In this document: positions 16,168 to 23,517 of the stretch, one piece after another | Layout: every line of letters starts with the position of its first letter | Position numbering within the stretch: position 1 is the stretch's first letter | From: JAMZMI01 sp039944535 | GTDB lineage: Bacteria > Bacteroidota > Bacteroidia > Cytophagales > Cyclobacteriaceae | DNA length: 64,000 nucleotides | Assembly (NCBI GenBank): GCA_039944535.1 | Contig: JBDUYP010000020.1 | Coordinates: 177,777 to 241,776 of the forward strand | Direction of reading: 5' to 3' | Notes under the pieces: generated by a model | Database searches by the model: none | What the model was told of the DNA's origin: nothing | What the model saw: only the letters and a program-made list of their open reading frames with translations | Position numbers and translations under genes: made by a program

Positions 16168-16782
16168 ATGCATATGCATAGATTTTCGGAAGAGCAAATA
16201 GAGATCGTTTCGGAATTGGTTACCGTAGCGTTGAACAAAGCCGTGACCTCTATGGAGCAGATGCTCAGGATCAGAATCAAAGCCAACCATATAAAATACA
16301 GTCTTGGCCCATTGGAAAACATCCCCGAGCTAGATCAGCTAGGTCGTTTTAAAGTTCATTTGGTCAAGCTTTTGTTTGTGGGAGACATCAGTGGGGCATT
16401 TTATTTTATCATTCTGGATCATGAGGTGGATTTGATCAACTCCGTTTGTCTTCCTGATGAATTCAAATCAGACAAGCGGACGGAAAACAAACTCATGAAA
16501 CATGGCTTCATGTCTGAGATTGAAAATGTGATTGCGGCTCTTTCGGTGAAAGAGATCTCAGAGGCTCTCGGTGTACAGCTAGAGCTGCGCGTACCGAAAA
16601 TCCAGATTCTACCAGGAGTAGATATCAACGCGTTTTTTGAGAAGGAAAACAAGATTCACAAAACGGCATTTCATGTAAAATCTGTGCTGGAAGGGCAGGC
16701 AGTGAATATTGCGCCGTTTTTCATTTGGATTATGGACGATAAGTTTTTGGATGTGCTCAGGTTGAACACTTCGGGTTCCTAA
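16168..16782 (+). CDS. CheC-like CheY-phosphatase family protein, single active site
   Basis: A 204-residue protein with the CheC/CheX/FliY fold. CheC has two ExxN active-site helices. Here the first helix is degraded (ELVTVALN, no ExxN), whereas the second keeps Glu117 and Asn120 in SEIENVIAALS, which is the dephosphorylating pair in the family. It is a paralogue of the gene at 21557-22159. It stands alone on the plus strand and converges on the leftward chemotaxis operon with 12 bases between stop codons, so it must have separate regulation. Alternative starts at 16168 and 16174 (MHMH) cannot be separated. Phosphatase activity is inferred from motif only. Confidence 0.8.
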   Translation: MHMHRFSEEQIEIVSELVTVALNKAVTSMEQMLRIRIKANHIKYSLGPLENIPELDQLGRFKVHLVKLLFVGDISGAFYFIILDHEVDLINSVCLPDEFKSDKRTENKLMKHGFMSEIENVIAALSVKEISEALGVQLELRVPKIQILPGVDINAFFEKENKIHKTAFHVKSVLEGQAVNIAPFFIWIMDDKFLDVLRLNTSGS

Positions 16783-16794
16783 ACCCAACTCGTA

Positions 16795-17580
16795 CTAAAC
16801 AGCAAATCCTAATATCAGAATATCGTCATACTGTGGAGTGGAACCCTGCCAATCTTTGATTTCTGACAAAACTGATTCCTTTTGCTTTACAATGGGCTGG
16901 TCCTGAATGTTTGCTAAAATTCTGTGAACACCTTTTGGCGACAACTTTTTGCCATCAAATCCGCCCATTAGATCTTTAAACCCATCACTCATCAGGTAAA
17001 TATGAGATGGCACATCAGGCTTAAGTTCTACAGAGGAGGTTTTATAGTCATGGGGGTATTCATACATATCGCCGATCTGAAAACGGCTCGCTTTGATCTC
17101 GGTTAGCTTTTTGTCCTCATATTGTATCAATCCCATTTTGGCACCTGAGAATTCAAGCTTTCGTACCTCCAGATTCACTTTGATCAACCCTACGTCAGCT
17201 GCTGGGCCCATTTGCTTGTTGGATTTTTCTTTGAACTTACTCATGAGCTGATGGTGCAGGTACCTGAGAATAGTGCCTGGGTCAGTAACACCTTCTTCTT
17301 TTACTATTTTGTCCAGATACTTGGTGTATATGCGGGTCATCATGCTGGCCAGGTGGCCGTGACCCATGCAATCGAACAAAGAAAGGTAAAGATCTGACCC
17401 TGCTTGATGAACCCAAAAGCCATCACCCCCGGCGCTTCCGGTCATAGGCTTATTGATGATGAAGGCGTCTAGCACGCTTGCCACAATTTCTTCAGGAAAC
17501 ATAGAGAAGTAGTTTCTCTTTGTCTGATCCTGATCCGAGGATAGGCCAAGGTTAAAATATGCTGGTTCCTGGTCGAGCAT
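16795..17580 (-). CDS. SpoIIE-type PP2C serine/threonine phosphatase
   Basis: A 261-residue stand-alone PP2C phosphatase of the SpoIIE/RsbU type. Metal-binding motifs are visible: GGDGFW (51-56, an insertion relative to the usual GGDFY), DCMGHG with Asp70 (70-75), LMSDGFKDL near 210, and PQYDDILILGF at the C-terminus. No receiver, PAS or HAMP domain is fused, so it needs a partner for control. It is the last gene of the chemotaxis operon, eight bases after the CheX-like gene. The SiaC protein encoded at 27881-28300 is the natural candidate substrate, by analogy to SiaA and SiaC of Pseudomonas; this is inference. Confidence 0.88.
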   Translation of the reverse strand: MLDQEPAYFNLGLSSDQDQTKRNYFSMFPEEIVASVLDAFIINKPMTGSAGGDGFWVHQAGSDLYLSLFDCMGHGHLASMMTRIYTKYLDKIVKEEGVTDPGTILRYLHHQLMSKFKEKSNKQMGPAADVGLIKVNLEVRKLEFSGAKMGLIQYEDKKLTEIKASRFQIGDMYEYPHDYKTSSVELKPDVPSHIYLMSDGFKDLMGGFDGKKLSPKGVHRILANIQDQPIVKQKESVLSEIKDWQGSTPQYDDILILGFAV

Positions 17581-17588
17581 TGTGAATG

Positions 17589-18056
17589 TTACTGAAGTCC
17601 TATTACGACGTACGCCTCATGATTGTTCCACATGATTGGAATGACGTAGATAGAGACATCATCAGGTATTTTTAGCTGCTCGGGCATGCCCTGAAAGACC
17701 AAAGGAACGCTGATCATAAAGTTTGCACCGAGGTTGGCACGAACGTTTCCTGCCACAACATTTGAAATTTCACCAGCCATGTCAAGGATATCCTCATCGG
17801 ACGGGGTGTCAATGCCAATAAATATTTTGATCAAGTCCTCGTACATGTCTCTGTTGGCAGAGATATATACGAACCCTTTTCTGTTTCCGGAAATACCAAT
17901 CATTCCGGTATAATCTTTTAGCACTAACCCTTCGGACTCTTTCAGGTAGGGTACATTCAGCTCAGAGTCAACCTCGGTCAAATGTCTGAAATAGTTATTG
18001 ACTGAATTGATAAACAGGTTACAGGTTGCGTCGAATTCTGCTTTACTTGTTTTCAT
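17589..18056 (-). CDS. CheX-like CheY phosphatase
   Basis: A 155-residue CheX-family protein. The active-site helix DMAGEISNVVAGN carries Glu96 and Asn99 (ExxN), the pair that in CheX orients water to attack the phospho-aspartate of CheY. CheX enzymes work as dimers through a swapped beta-strand. The gene lies between a CheY gene (59 bases) and the PP2C gene (eight bases) in the leftward operon. Together with the two CheC-like proteins it gives three ExxN proteins for three stand-alone receivers. Which receiver it serves cannot be told; proximity suggests the one at 18116. Confidence 0.87.
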   Translation of the reverse strand: MKTSKAEFDATCNLFINSVNNYFRHLTEVDSELNVPYLKESEGLVLKDYTGMIGISGNRKGFVYISANRDMYEDLIKIFIGIDTPSDEDILDMAGEISNVVAGNVRANLGANFMISVPLVFQGMPEQLKIPDDVSIYVIPIMWNNHEAYVVIGLQ

Positions 18057-18115
18057 TAATTCTATAGTTGAAAGGTTTTACTAAGCTATTAAACTTTACC
18101 TACTGATCCTGAGTT

Positions 18116-18523
18116 TTATTGTCGTCTTGCACTATCCCGAATACCCGCACCGCGATTAGGGCCTGGTCGTTTCAAAAGCCGATCAAAGGCCTTGGCCAGA
18201 TCTTGAGCGTTCACGGGTTTGTACAAAAAGCCTCTTGCTCCTTTGTCCAGTGCTTTTAGGCCTGTTAGCTTATCCGAAAGTGCCGTGATGATCATCACCT
18301 TGGTTTTCGGGTGTATTTTGATGATTTCATCAAGACAGGCAAGCCCATTCATACCCGGCATGGTGATATCGAGGGTAATCACATCCGGCATTTTGGCTCT
18401 TACCAGCTTGAGCGCTTCATCACCATCTGCAGCCATCCCTATGATTTGGATATCGTATTCATTCAGGTTTTTCTCAATGATGCGTCGCATGATTGAGGAG
18501 TCGTCAACTATCAATAGCCTCAT
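18116..18523 (-). CDS. cheY: CheY-type response regulator, copy 1
   Basis: A 135-residue single receiver domain. Acidic pair Asp7/Asp8, phospho-acceptor Asp52 in TLDITMPGMNG, switch Thr in MIITALS and Lys in FLYKPVNA are all present, so it should be phosphorylated normally. A short basic, arginine-rich C-terminal tail (RPGPNRGAGIRDSARRQ) follows the receiver, which the two other CheY proteins of the locus lack. Its start overlaps the stop of the NIT kinase gene by four bases (translation coupling), making that kinase the likely donor. Confidence 0.93.
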   Translation of the reverse strand: MRLLIVDDSSIMRRIIEKNLNEYDIQIIGMAADGDEALKLVRAKMPDVITLDITMPGMNGLACLDEIIKIHPKTKVMIITALSDKLTGLKALDKGARGFLYKPVNAQDLAKAFDRLLKRPGPNRGAGIRDSARRQ

Positions 18524-21132
18524 TGGTCTTCTTCAGTTTGGTCCACGTCCGCTTTGTATGGCAGGCTGATTATGAGTTTGAAGTATTTGTCTTTTTCAAA
18601 ATCCATTGTGAGCCGGGCTTTCATTTCTTTGGCCAAAGTCTTTACAAGGCTCATTCCCTGTCCTCTGCCGCCGTGCTCATCGGTTTGGTCCACAGTGGAA
18701 ACACCGCTTTCGTAGATCAGGTGCATGGCTTTTTTGTCAGTCCGGTTATCTGCCTCATACTGTGTGACAATGCCTTTTTGTATGGCCTGCTCTTTTATTT
18801 TATCCAAATCCAGACCTCTGCCGTCATCCCTGTAAGTAATGCGTAAGAGGTCTTTTTTGGCTTTGTCCAGGTCTATACTGATGCTTCCTCTCAAGAGTTT
18901 TCCTGACTTCAACCTCACGTCTCTGTCTTCTATGCCATGTTTGATAGAGTTTCGAATAAGCTGCAGCATCATATCCTTGAAAGGCTCTACCTGATCATTT
19001 GGTAAGACAAGATTGGCTTCATTTTTAAAGAAGAAGTCAACGGGCTTATCCATTTTTTCTGACAGAACCTTGACTGATCGCTCCAGGTTATCCACCAACA
19101 TGATGTTGGAAACGACATGGCCTCCTGTTGGGTATTTTCTATATACATCGGCCACCTTTCTGAGCATTGAGCTCATCTCATCGATCATCTTGTCTGCATC
19201 GTCTATCTCATAAAGTACCGTGAGGAAGTCCTTGCCTGTTATTTCTTTCAGCTTCAGTGCTTCCAACGTGTCTTCGATGACGTGAAATTTCTCGCTCATG
19301 ATATCCAGCCCAATTACCACAGCATTGGCCTTTAGGCTATGCACCGTTTGGAATGTGAAATCCAATAGCTCCTTGAGGTTGCTTTCTTTGTCGCTTTCGT
19401 ATCTTTCTGAAATACTGCGAAGCGTTCTTTTGGCATTGTAGAGAAATCCACGAATCAGGCTTGGGTCTATTTTGAGAATGCTCAATACCTGTTCGGTTTC
19501 CTGCTTTTTCTTTTTCTCCGCCTCTTCGAGGTGCTTTTGCAGCAATACAGACTCTGTTTCATCGGAGATTGTCACCATGATATTGCTGATGCGGTCTTTT
19601 CTCCAAATTCGTGTGAAGTTTACCCGGATGTATTTTGTGGTGACCACACCCTCAATTTCATTGTAAATCTTTACCTGTTCGATCGGGTTGAGCTGATTCA
19701 CCACGTCTTCATCCATATCTTCGTTGAACAAGTGGCGCATGAACATTTCTAATGCTTCCAGATCGCGGGGAATGATCAGCGGTCGCATAAAATTGGCGAA
19801 GTTCTCACCTGAGATTTTTTCAACACCAAAAATCTTCTCCATTGACTTGGAGTAGAGTTTGCTCATTTTGAAGTTACGGTCAAGCAGAAAAATACCCTGA
19901 TGGATATTTTTGAAAACCATGATTGAAACCCTGTAGATGTTGTTGTATAAAAACTTGGCTTTGTCTCGCTCTTTTCTCAGTATGTTGTGGGACTTGTTGA
20001 TTTCGTCCACCATCACATTGAAAGTTTTGGCGTACTGCCCAATCTCATCTTTAGTAGGAATCCGCACTTTTTTGGACCAATCCCCTTTAGATATACGTAA
20101 GGTGAAGATTTCCAGCGTTTTCACATTGGTGAGCAGATTGGTCACGATGATAGACATGAGCCAAAAAGCAAGCACCCCGATGATGATATCCAGCACTATG
20201 AATGACCAGAACTTTTGAAATGCAGTACTTGAAAGCTCTACTGTTCTGTTGAGGAGTCTTTCGGAAATTCTGTCTTCTACCTTTTTTAAGGAGTTGATTT
20301 TGCTGGTGGTCATTTCGTACCAGTAGCCAGGCTTCACGGCGTATGCTTCCCGCAGGTGTAGTTCCTGACGCAGGCGCTCTACCTCACCCACATCGTGCCC
20401 GGCAATGAGTCTTTCGTAGGTTTTTTGAGATTCTGAATCAGCAATAACTAAAAAAGCATCAATGTATGCTTGCTGCTGTGCTACCAAAGAAGTGAACTCA
20501 GCATAAAGCTCATCGTCCATTTCTTTGCTCGAAAATGCGTGGGTTCCTATGGCTCTTTCGATACTTGCTCTTTCTTTGGCTTTCAGAAAGTAGATCAGTG
20601 CGTGCACCTGCTGGGCTATTTCTTTGTCTCGTGTTTCGTTGATGAGCAGGTCCACGGCATTTAGTGCCACGTTGTTGATGTCCGAATAATAGTCCAGCAC
20701 CATTTCTGAACTCAGTGTTCGGTCCGCTATTTTGCTGCGTATATTGGCCAGCGACTCAAACTTTGATTTTAATAACTCAATATCATTGATGTGAACGGCT
20801 GTGGCCTTGGCGGTTTCCGCGGTACTTAGCTCTTCGTAAAACCGGTTGAGTGTGCTATCAGACCTGATTTGCTGTTGCTGAAAAGACTCTAGCAGATCTG
20901 GGTCTTCGGAGGTCACATAGCCTACAGCCATGCTTCTTTCTTTTTGCAGCTCGTGAACGGAGTGGTTGATTTCCACTCCAAGCTGCAGGGTTAGGTTGAG
21001 TCTATCTGAGTCAGAGTAATCCAGATAGTTGTGCCTGATTTGCAAATAGTCAAAGCAGATAATGATGATTATTAATGGTATGAGAACCACTGCAAATTTT
21101 ACACGGATAGGCAGGTCATAAAGTACTCTCAT
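18520..21132 (-). CDS. Membrane NIT-HAMP-PAS-Hpt-HATPase kinase (CheA-like, no CheW domain)
   Basis: An 870-residue membrane kinase. TM1 is near 11-29 and TM2 near 308-328, flanking a periplasmic NIT (nitrate/nitrite-sensing) domain that begins with HELQKERSMAVGYV (about 55-68). A HAMP (about 330-385) and a PAS-like domain (about 405-530) follow. Then comes a histidine-phosphotransfer-like helix bundle with His598 in TVHSLKANAVVIG, and a HATPase of CheA type: LIRNSIKHGIE, DDGRGLD and GGRGQGMSLV (about 740-835). The P1-type His and P4-type ATPase of CheA are therefore built into a transmembrane receptor, but there is no CheW/P5 domain. It may signal independently of receptor arrays. Nitrate sensing is not proven. 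Confidence 0.85.
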   Translation of the reverse strand: MRVLYDLPIRVKFAVVLIPLIIIIICFDYLQIRHNYLDYSDSDRLNLTLQLGVEINHSVHELQKERSMAVGYVTSEDPDLLESFQQQQIRSDSTLNRFYEELSTAETAKATAVHINDIELLKSKFESLANIRSKIADRTLSSEMVLDYYSDINNVALNAVDLLINETRDKEIAQQVHALIYFLKAKERASIERAIGTHAFSSKEMDDELYAEFTSLVAQQQAYIDAFLVIADSESQKTYERLIAGHDVGEVERLRQELHLREAYAVKPGYWYEMTTSKINSLKKVEDRISERLLNRTVELSSTAFQKFWSFIVLDIIIGVLAFWLMSIIVTNLLTNVKTLEIFTLRISKGDWSKKVRIPTKDEIGQYAKTFNVMVDEINKSHNILRKERDKAKFLYNNIYRVSIMVFKNIHQGIFLLDRNFKMSKLYSKSMEKIFGVEKISGENFANFMRPLIIPRDLEALEMFMRHLFNEDMDEDVVNQLNPIEQVKIYNEIEGVVTTKYIRVNFTRIWRKDRISNIMVTISDETESVLLQKHLEEAEKKKKQETEQVLSILKIDPSLIRGFLYNAKRTLRSISERYESDKESNLKELLDFTFQTVHSLKANAVVIGLDIMSEKFHVIEDTLEALKLKEITGKDFLTVLYEIDDADKMIDEMSSMLRKVADVYRKYPTGGHVVSNIMLVDNLERSVKVLSEKMDKPVDFFFKNEANLVLPNDQVEPFKDMMLQLIRNSIKHGIEDRDVRLKSGKLLRGSISIDLDKAKKDLLRITYRDDGRGLDLDKIKEQAIQKGIVTQYEADNRTDKKAMHLIYESGVSTVDQTDEHGGRGQGMSLVKTLAKEMKARLTMDFEKDKYFKLIISLPYKADVDQTEEDQ

Positions 21133-21160
21133 CTTAGGCTTGGTCGGTTGATGTATTTGC

Positions 21161-21529
21161 CTAGCTTTCGCTAAACACCTTGTTTACCACCTCAACTAAT
21201 GCTTCTGAGGTGAAAGGTTTTACAATATAATCAGATGCTCCGAGCTCTTTGCCTTTGTTGATAACAGTTTGTTGGCCAACGGCACTGATCATGACAATTT
21301 TTGACTCTAATCCCTGTTCTCTCAAGACTTTTAATATTTCAAACCCCATCATGTCTGGCAGAATGTTGTCTAGTGTGATCAGGTCGGGTCGGGTCTCCAT
21401 AGCCAGGTCTATTGCAGACTCGCCATCTTTTGCCTCGCCTATGACCTCATATCCGGCTTCTTCCAAAGCAGACCTGATCAGGGATCTCATGTAAATAGAA
21501 TCGTCAACTATTAGTACTGTATTGCTCAT
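21161..21529 (-). CDS. cheY: CheY-type response regulator, copy 2
   Basis: A 122-residue receiver domain with Asp9/Asp10, phospho-acceptor Asp54 in TLDNILPDMMG, a Ser in place of the switch Thr (MISAVGQQ) and Lys in YIVKPFTS. It is strongly similar to the copy at 22280, sharing the phosphorylation loop TLDNILPDM, the EAGYEV(I/V)GEAK segment and the MISAVGQQ motif, which differ from copy 1 at 18116. It lies 28 bases before the NIT kinase gene and 27 after the CheC-like gene, so it is probably co-expressed with both. Confidence 0.93.
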   Translation of the reverse strand: MSNTVLIVDDSIYMRSLIRSALEEAGYEVIGEAKDGESAIDLAMETRPDLITLDNILPDMMGFEILKVLREQGLESKIVMISAVGQQTVINKGKELGASDYIVKPFTSEALVEVVNKVFSES

Positions 21530-21556
21530 TGTAGCTTTTGGTTTTAAATTCTTCTC

Positions 21557-22159
21557 TTAAACTAAGTCTTTAATTTTATTCATAAACTCTTCATGAAACA
21601 CCCAGATAAAATCCGGGGATATGTCCATTTCCATTCCTTGAAAATTGGCTTTGAAGTGAATAATTGAATCAAACCCTGAGGTTTGTTTTTCCAGATATGT
21701 GTTGATCCCTCGGCTGCTGATCACATCCAGAGATGGCACCATGCCGTAAATTTCTAATCCTAGAAAGTTGGAAAACTCTGTGATCACCGCTGCGGCCATC
21801 ATGTTATCTACTTCTGTGAGAAACCCCATCTTCATCATTTTACTCTCAGCGCTTTGGCTTTCTATGATGGTGGCGGGCAGACAGGCACGGTAAATTTTGT
21901 TTACCTCATCTTCGGTAAAGATCAGGTGGCTCATCCCTTTGAGCTCTCCCATTAGGTCGGTTTTAATGAGGTGAACAGATTGCTCAGGCTCTTTTGCGTA
22001 TCGGGGGAGGGCGTCTTTTATTTTATCACTATAATCAACTTTTACCATGGAAATGGGGCTTTGCAAAATTTGCTCCATGGACTTTTTGGCCATCGACATT
22101 CCGTCGAATACGAGCTTGGAGGCGACCTCCAGTTCGGCTTGGTTTAGTTTGTCTAGCAT
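21557..22159 (-). CDS. CheC-like CheY-phosphatase family protein, single active site
   Basis: A 200-residue paralogue of the protein at 16168-16782. The first CheC helix has lost its ExxN (SKLVFDGMSMAKKS), the second keeps Glu116 and Asn119 in FLTEVDNMMAAA. Shared landmarks are the SMEQ(I/M)L helix near residue 30, the KxMK(M/H)GF turn and the C-terminal (D/N)I(S/A)P(D/F)FIW strand. It sits between two CheY genes in the leftward operon (120 bases upstream, 27 downstream) and is the candidate phosphatase for them. It may also act as an output adaptor instead of an enzyme. Confidence 0.82.
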   Translation of the reverse strand: MLDKLNQAELEVASKLVFDGMSMAKKSMEQILQSPISMVKVDYSDKIKDALPRYAKEPEQSVHLIKTDLMGELKGMSHLIFTEDEVNKIYRACLPATIIESQSAESKMMKMGFLTEVDNMMAAAVITEFSNFLGLEIYGMVPSLDVISSRGINTYLEKQTSGFDSIIHFKANFQGMEMDISPDFIWVFHEEFMNKIKDLV

Positions 22160-22279
22160 CGGTTGTTGGTTTGGGTTTGTAATCTCTCCATTTTGCCTGA
22201 TTACTTCAAGAAAATATGTACGAATGGGCGCGTTTTATCGGTGGACAAAGGAAAAAATAGATTAATCCGATTTAAAAAA

Positions 22280-22657
22280 TCAGGGTTTGTTACGTGCGTG
22301 ATACAATAGGTTCAATTCGTTCAGTAATTGTTCCTCTGAAAATGGCTTAATCAGGTATGCTTTTGCACCGAGCGACATGGCTTCTTCTATAGCGGACTGC
22401 TGTCCTACTGCGCTTATCATGATGGTGCAATGCGGTAGCTTCTCGTGATTCAATGTCTGGAGTATCTGGATGCCCGTCATGTCTGGCAGAATATTGTCCA
22501 GGGTTATGATATCAGGCTTGAGCAGCGATATTTTGTCCAGAGCTTCTTCTCCGGTTTTTGCTTCACCAACCACCTCATACCCTGCTTCTATAATCACATT
22601 TTTCACGGACATGCGTGAATATGCTGAGTCGTCTACAACTAATACACGTGATTTCAT
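22280..22657 (-). CDS. cheY: CheY-type response regulator, copy 3
   Basis: A 125-residue receiver with Asp9/Asp10, Asp54 in TLDNILPDMTG, Ser in MISAVGQQ and Lys in YLIKPFSE. It closely resembles copy 2. Its start overlaps the cheR stop by four bases, so it belongs to the core cheA-cheR set and is the most likely CheA target. A gap of 120 bases follows before the CheC-like gene, the longest in this half of the operon; I see no terminator or TAnnTTTG box in it. Confidence 0.93.
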   Translation of the reverse strand: MKSRVLVVDDSAYSRMSVKNVIIEAGYEVVGEAKTGEEALDKISLLKPDIITLDNILPDMTGIQILQTLNHEKLPHCTIMISAVGQQSAIEEAMSLGAKAYLIKPFSEEQLLNELNLLYHARNKP

Positions 22658-23517
22658 AGTTTGACTGTTTTGTGCTTACGGTAAACCTTGGTTTTGATAT
22701 CTTCTACTTTGAAAAATTTCTTTCCCGCCTCGGGCATAATGTCGTAATAGCCAATGATGAAGTAACCGTCTGGCTTGAGGCAGTCGTATATCATCTGGAG
22801 CACTTTCAGCTTTAATTTTTCGTCAAAGTAGATCATTACATTTCGGCAAAAAACAATGTCATAACTCTCATTAACAGGGTCATGCACAAGGTTGTGCTTC
22901 TCGAACTGAACGTTTTGTTTGTATAAAGCTTTGATGGTGGCATGCTTGTGATGAAAGTCGAAATAGTCTTCGAGTTTTCTTCCGGGAAAGAATTTGAGAA
23001 AGGGAGTTAGGTATTGGCTGATGACCTCCAGAGGATAGTCCCCTTTGCGAGCCTTTTCCAGAGCTTTGGAGCTAAGATCTGATGCTGCCAGTCTTGATCT
23101 GGTGCGCATGTTTAGTTCTTCCAAAACAATGCCCATGGTATAAACCTCCTCCCCGGTGGAACACCCGGCATGCCATATATTTAATGGCTGTTTTTTAAAT
23201 GTGGGAAGGATTTCGTCTCTAAGCTTGATCCAAACATCAGGGTTTCTGAATAGCTCAGTCAGGTTGACGAGCAGGTCATCTATGGCGGCATTGAAAAAGA
23301 CAGAGTCCTTGAGGATACGGCCCCACAGGTCAAGTGAAGACTCCATGCCATGCTTCATCATGAGCCTGTTCACCCCGCGTTTTAGGGATTGCTTTTCGTA
23401 GTTGGTAAAATCAAGCCCATAGCGGTTTTTGATGGCTACCATCAGGGCAGTCATCTCCTCGTCTGTAATGAGTTCGGCAGGTTTTTGAATGTTGGCGAAT
23501 GCACCGCTTAGCTTCAT
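22654..23517 (-). CDS. cheR: Chemotaxis protein methyltransferase CheR
   Basis: A 287-residue SAM-dependent methyltransferase that methylates glutamates of chemoreceptors. I take the ATG at 23517 (MKLSGAFANIQ) as start because a longer reading overlaps the cheA coding end, and the ATGA overlap with the cheA stop is typical of coupled che genes. The N-terminal helical domain (about 15-85) and the SAM motif IWHAGCSTGEEVYTM (about 112-126) are clear, as is the CRNVMIYFD motif (about 222-230). The receptors encoded nearby lack an evident C-terminal pentapeptide tether. Confidence 0.94.
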   Translation of the reverse strand: MKLSGAFANIQKPAELITDEEMTALMVAIKNRYGLDFTNYEKQSLKRGVNRLMMKHGMESSLDLWGRILKDSVFFNAAIDDLLVNLTELFRNPDVWIKLRDEILPTFKKQPLNIWHAGCSTGEEVYTMGIVLEELNMRTRSRLAASDLSSKALEKARKGDYPLEVISQYLTPFLKFFPGRKLEDYFDFHHKHATIKALYKQNVQFEKHNLVHDPVNESYDIVFCRNVMIYFDEKLKLKVLQMIYDCLKPDGYFIIGYYDIMPEAGKKFFKVEDIKTKVYRKHKTVKL

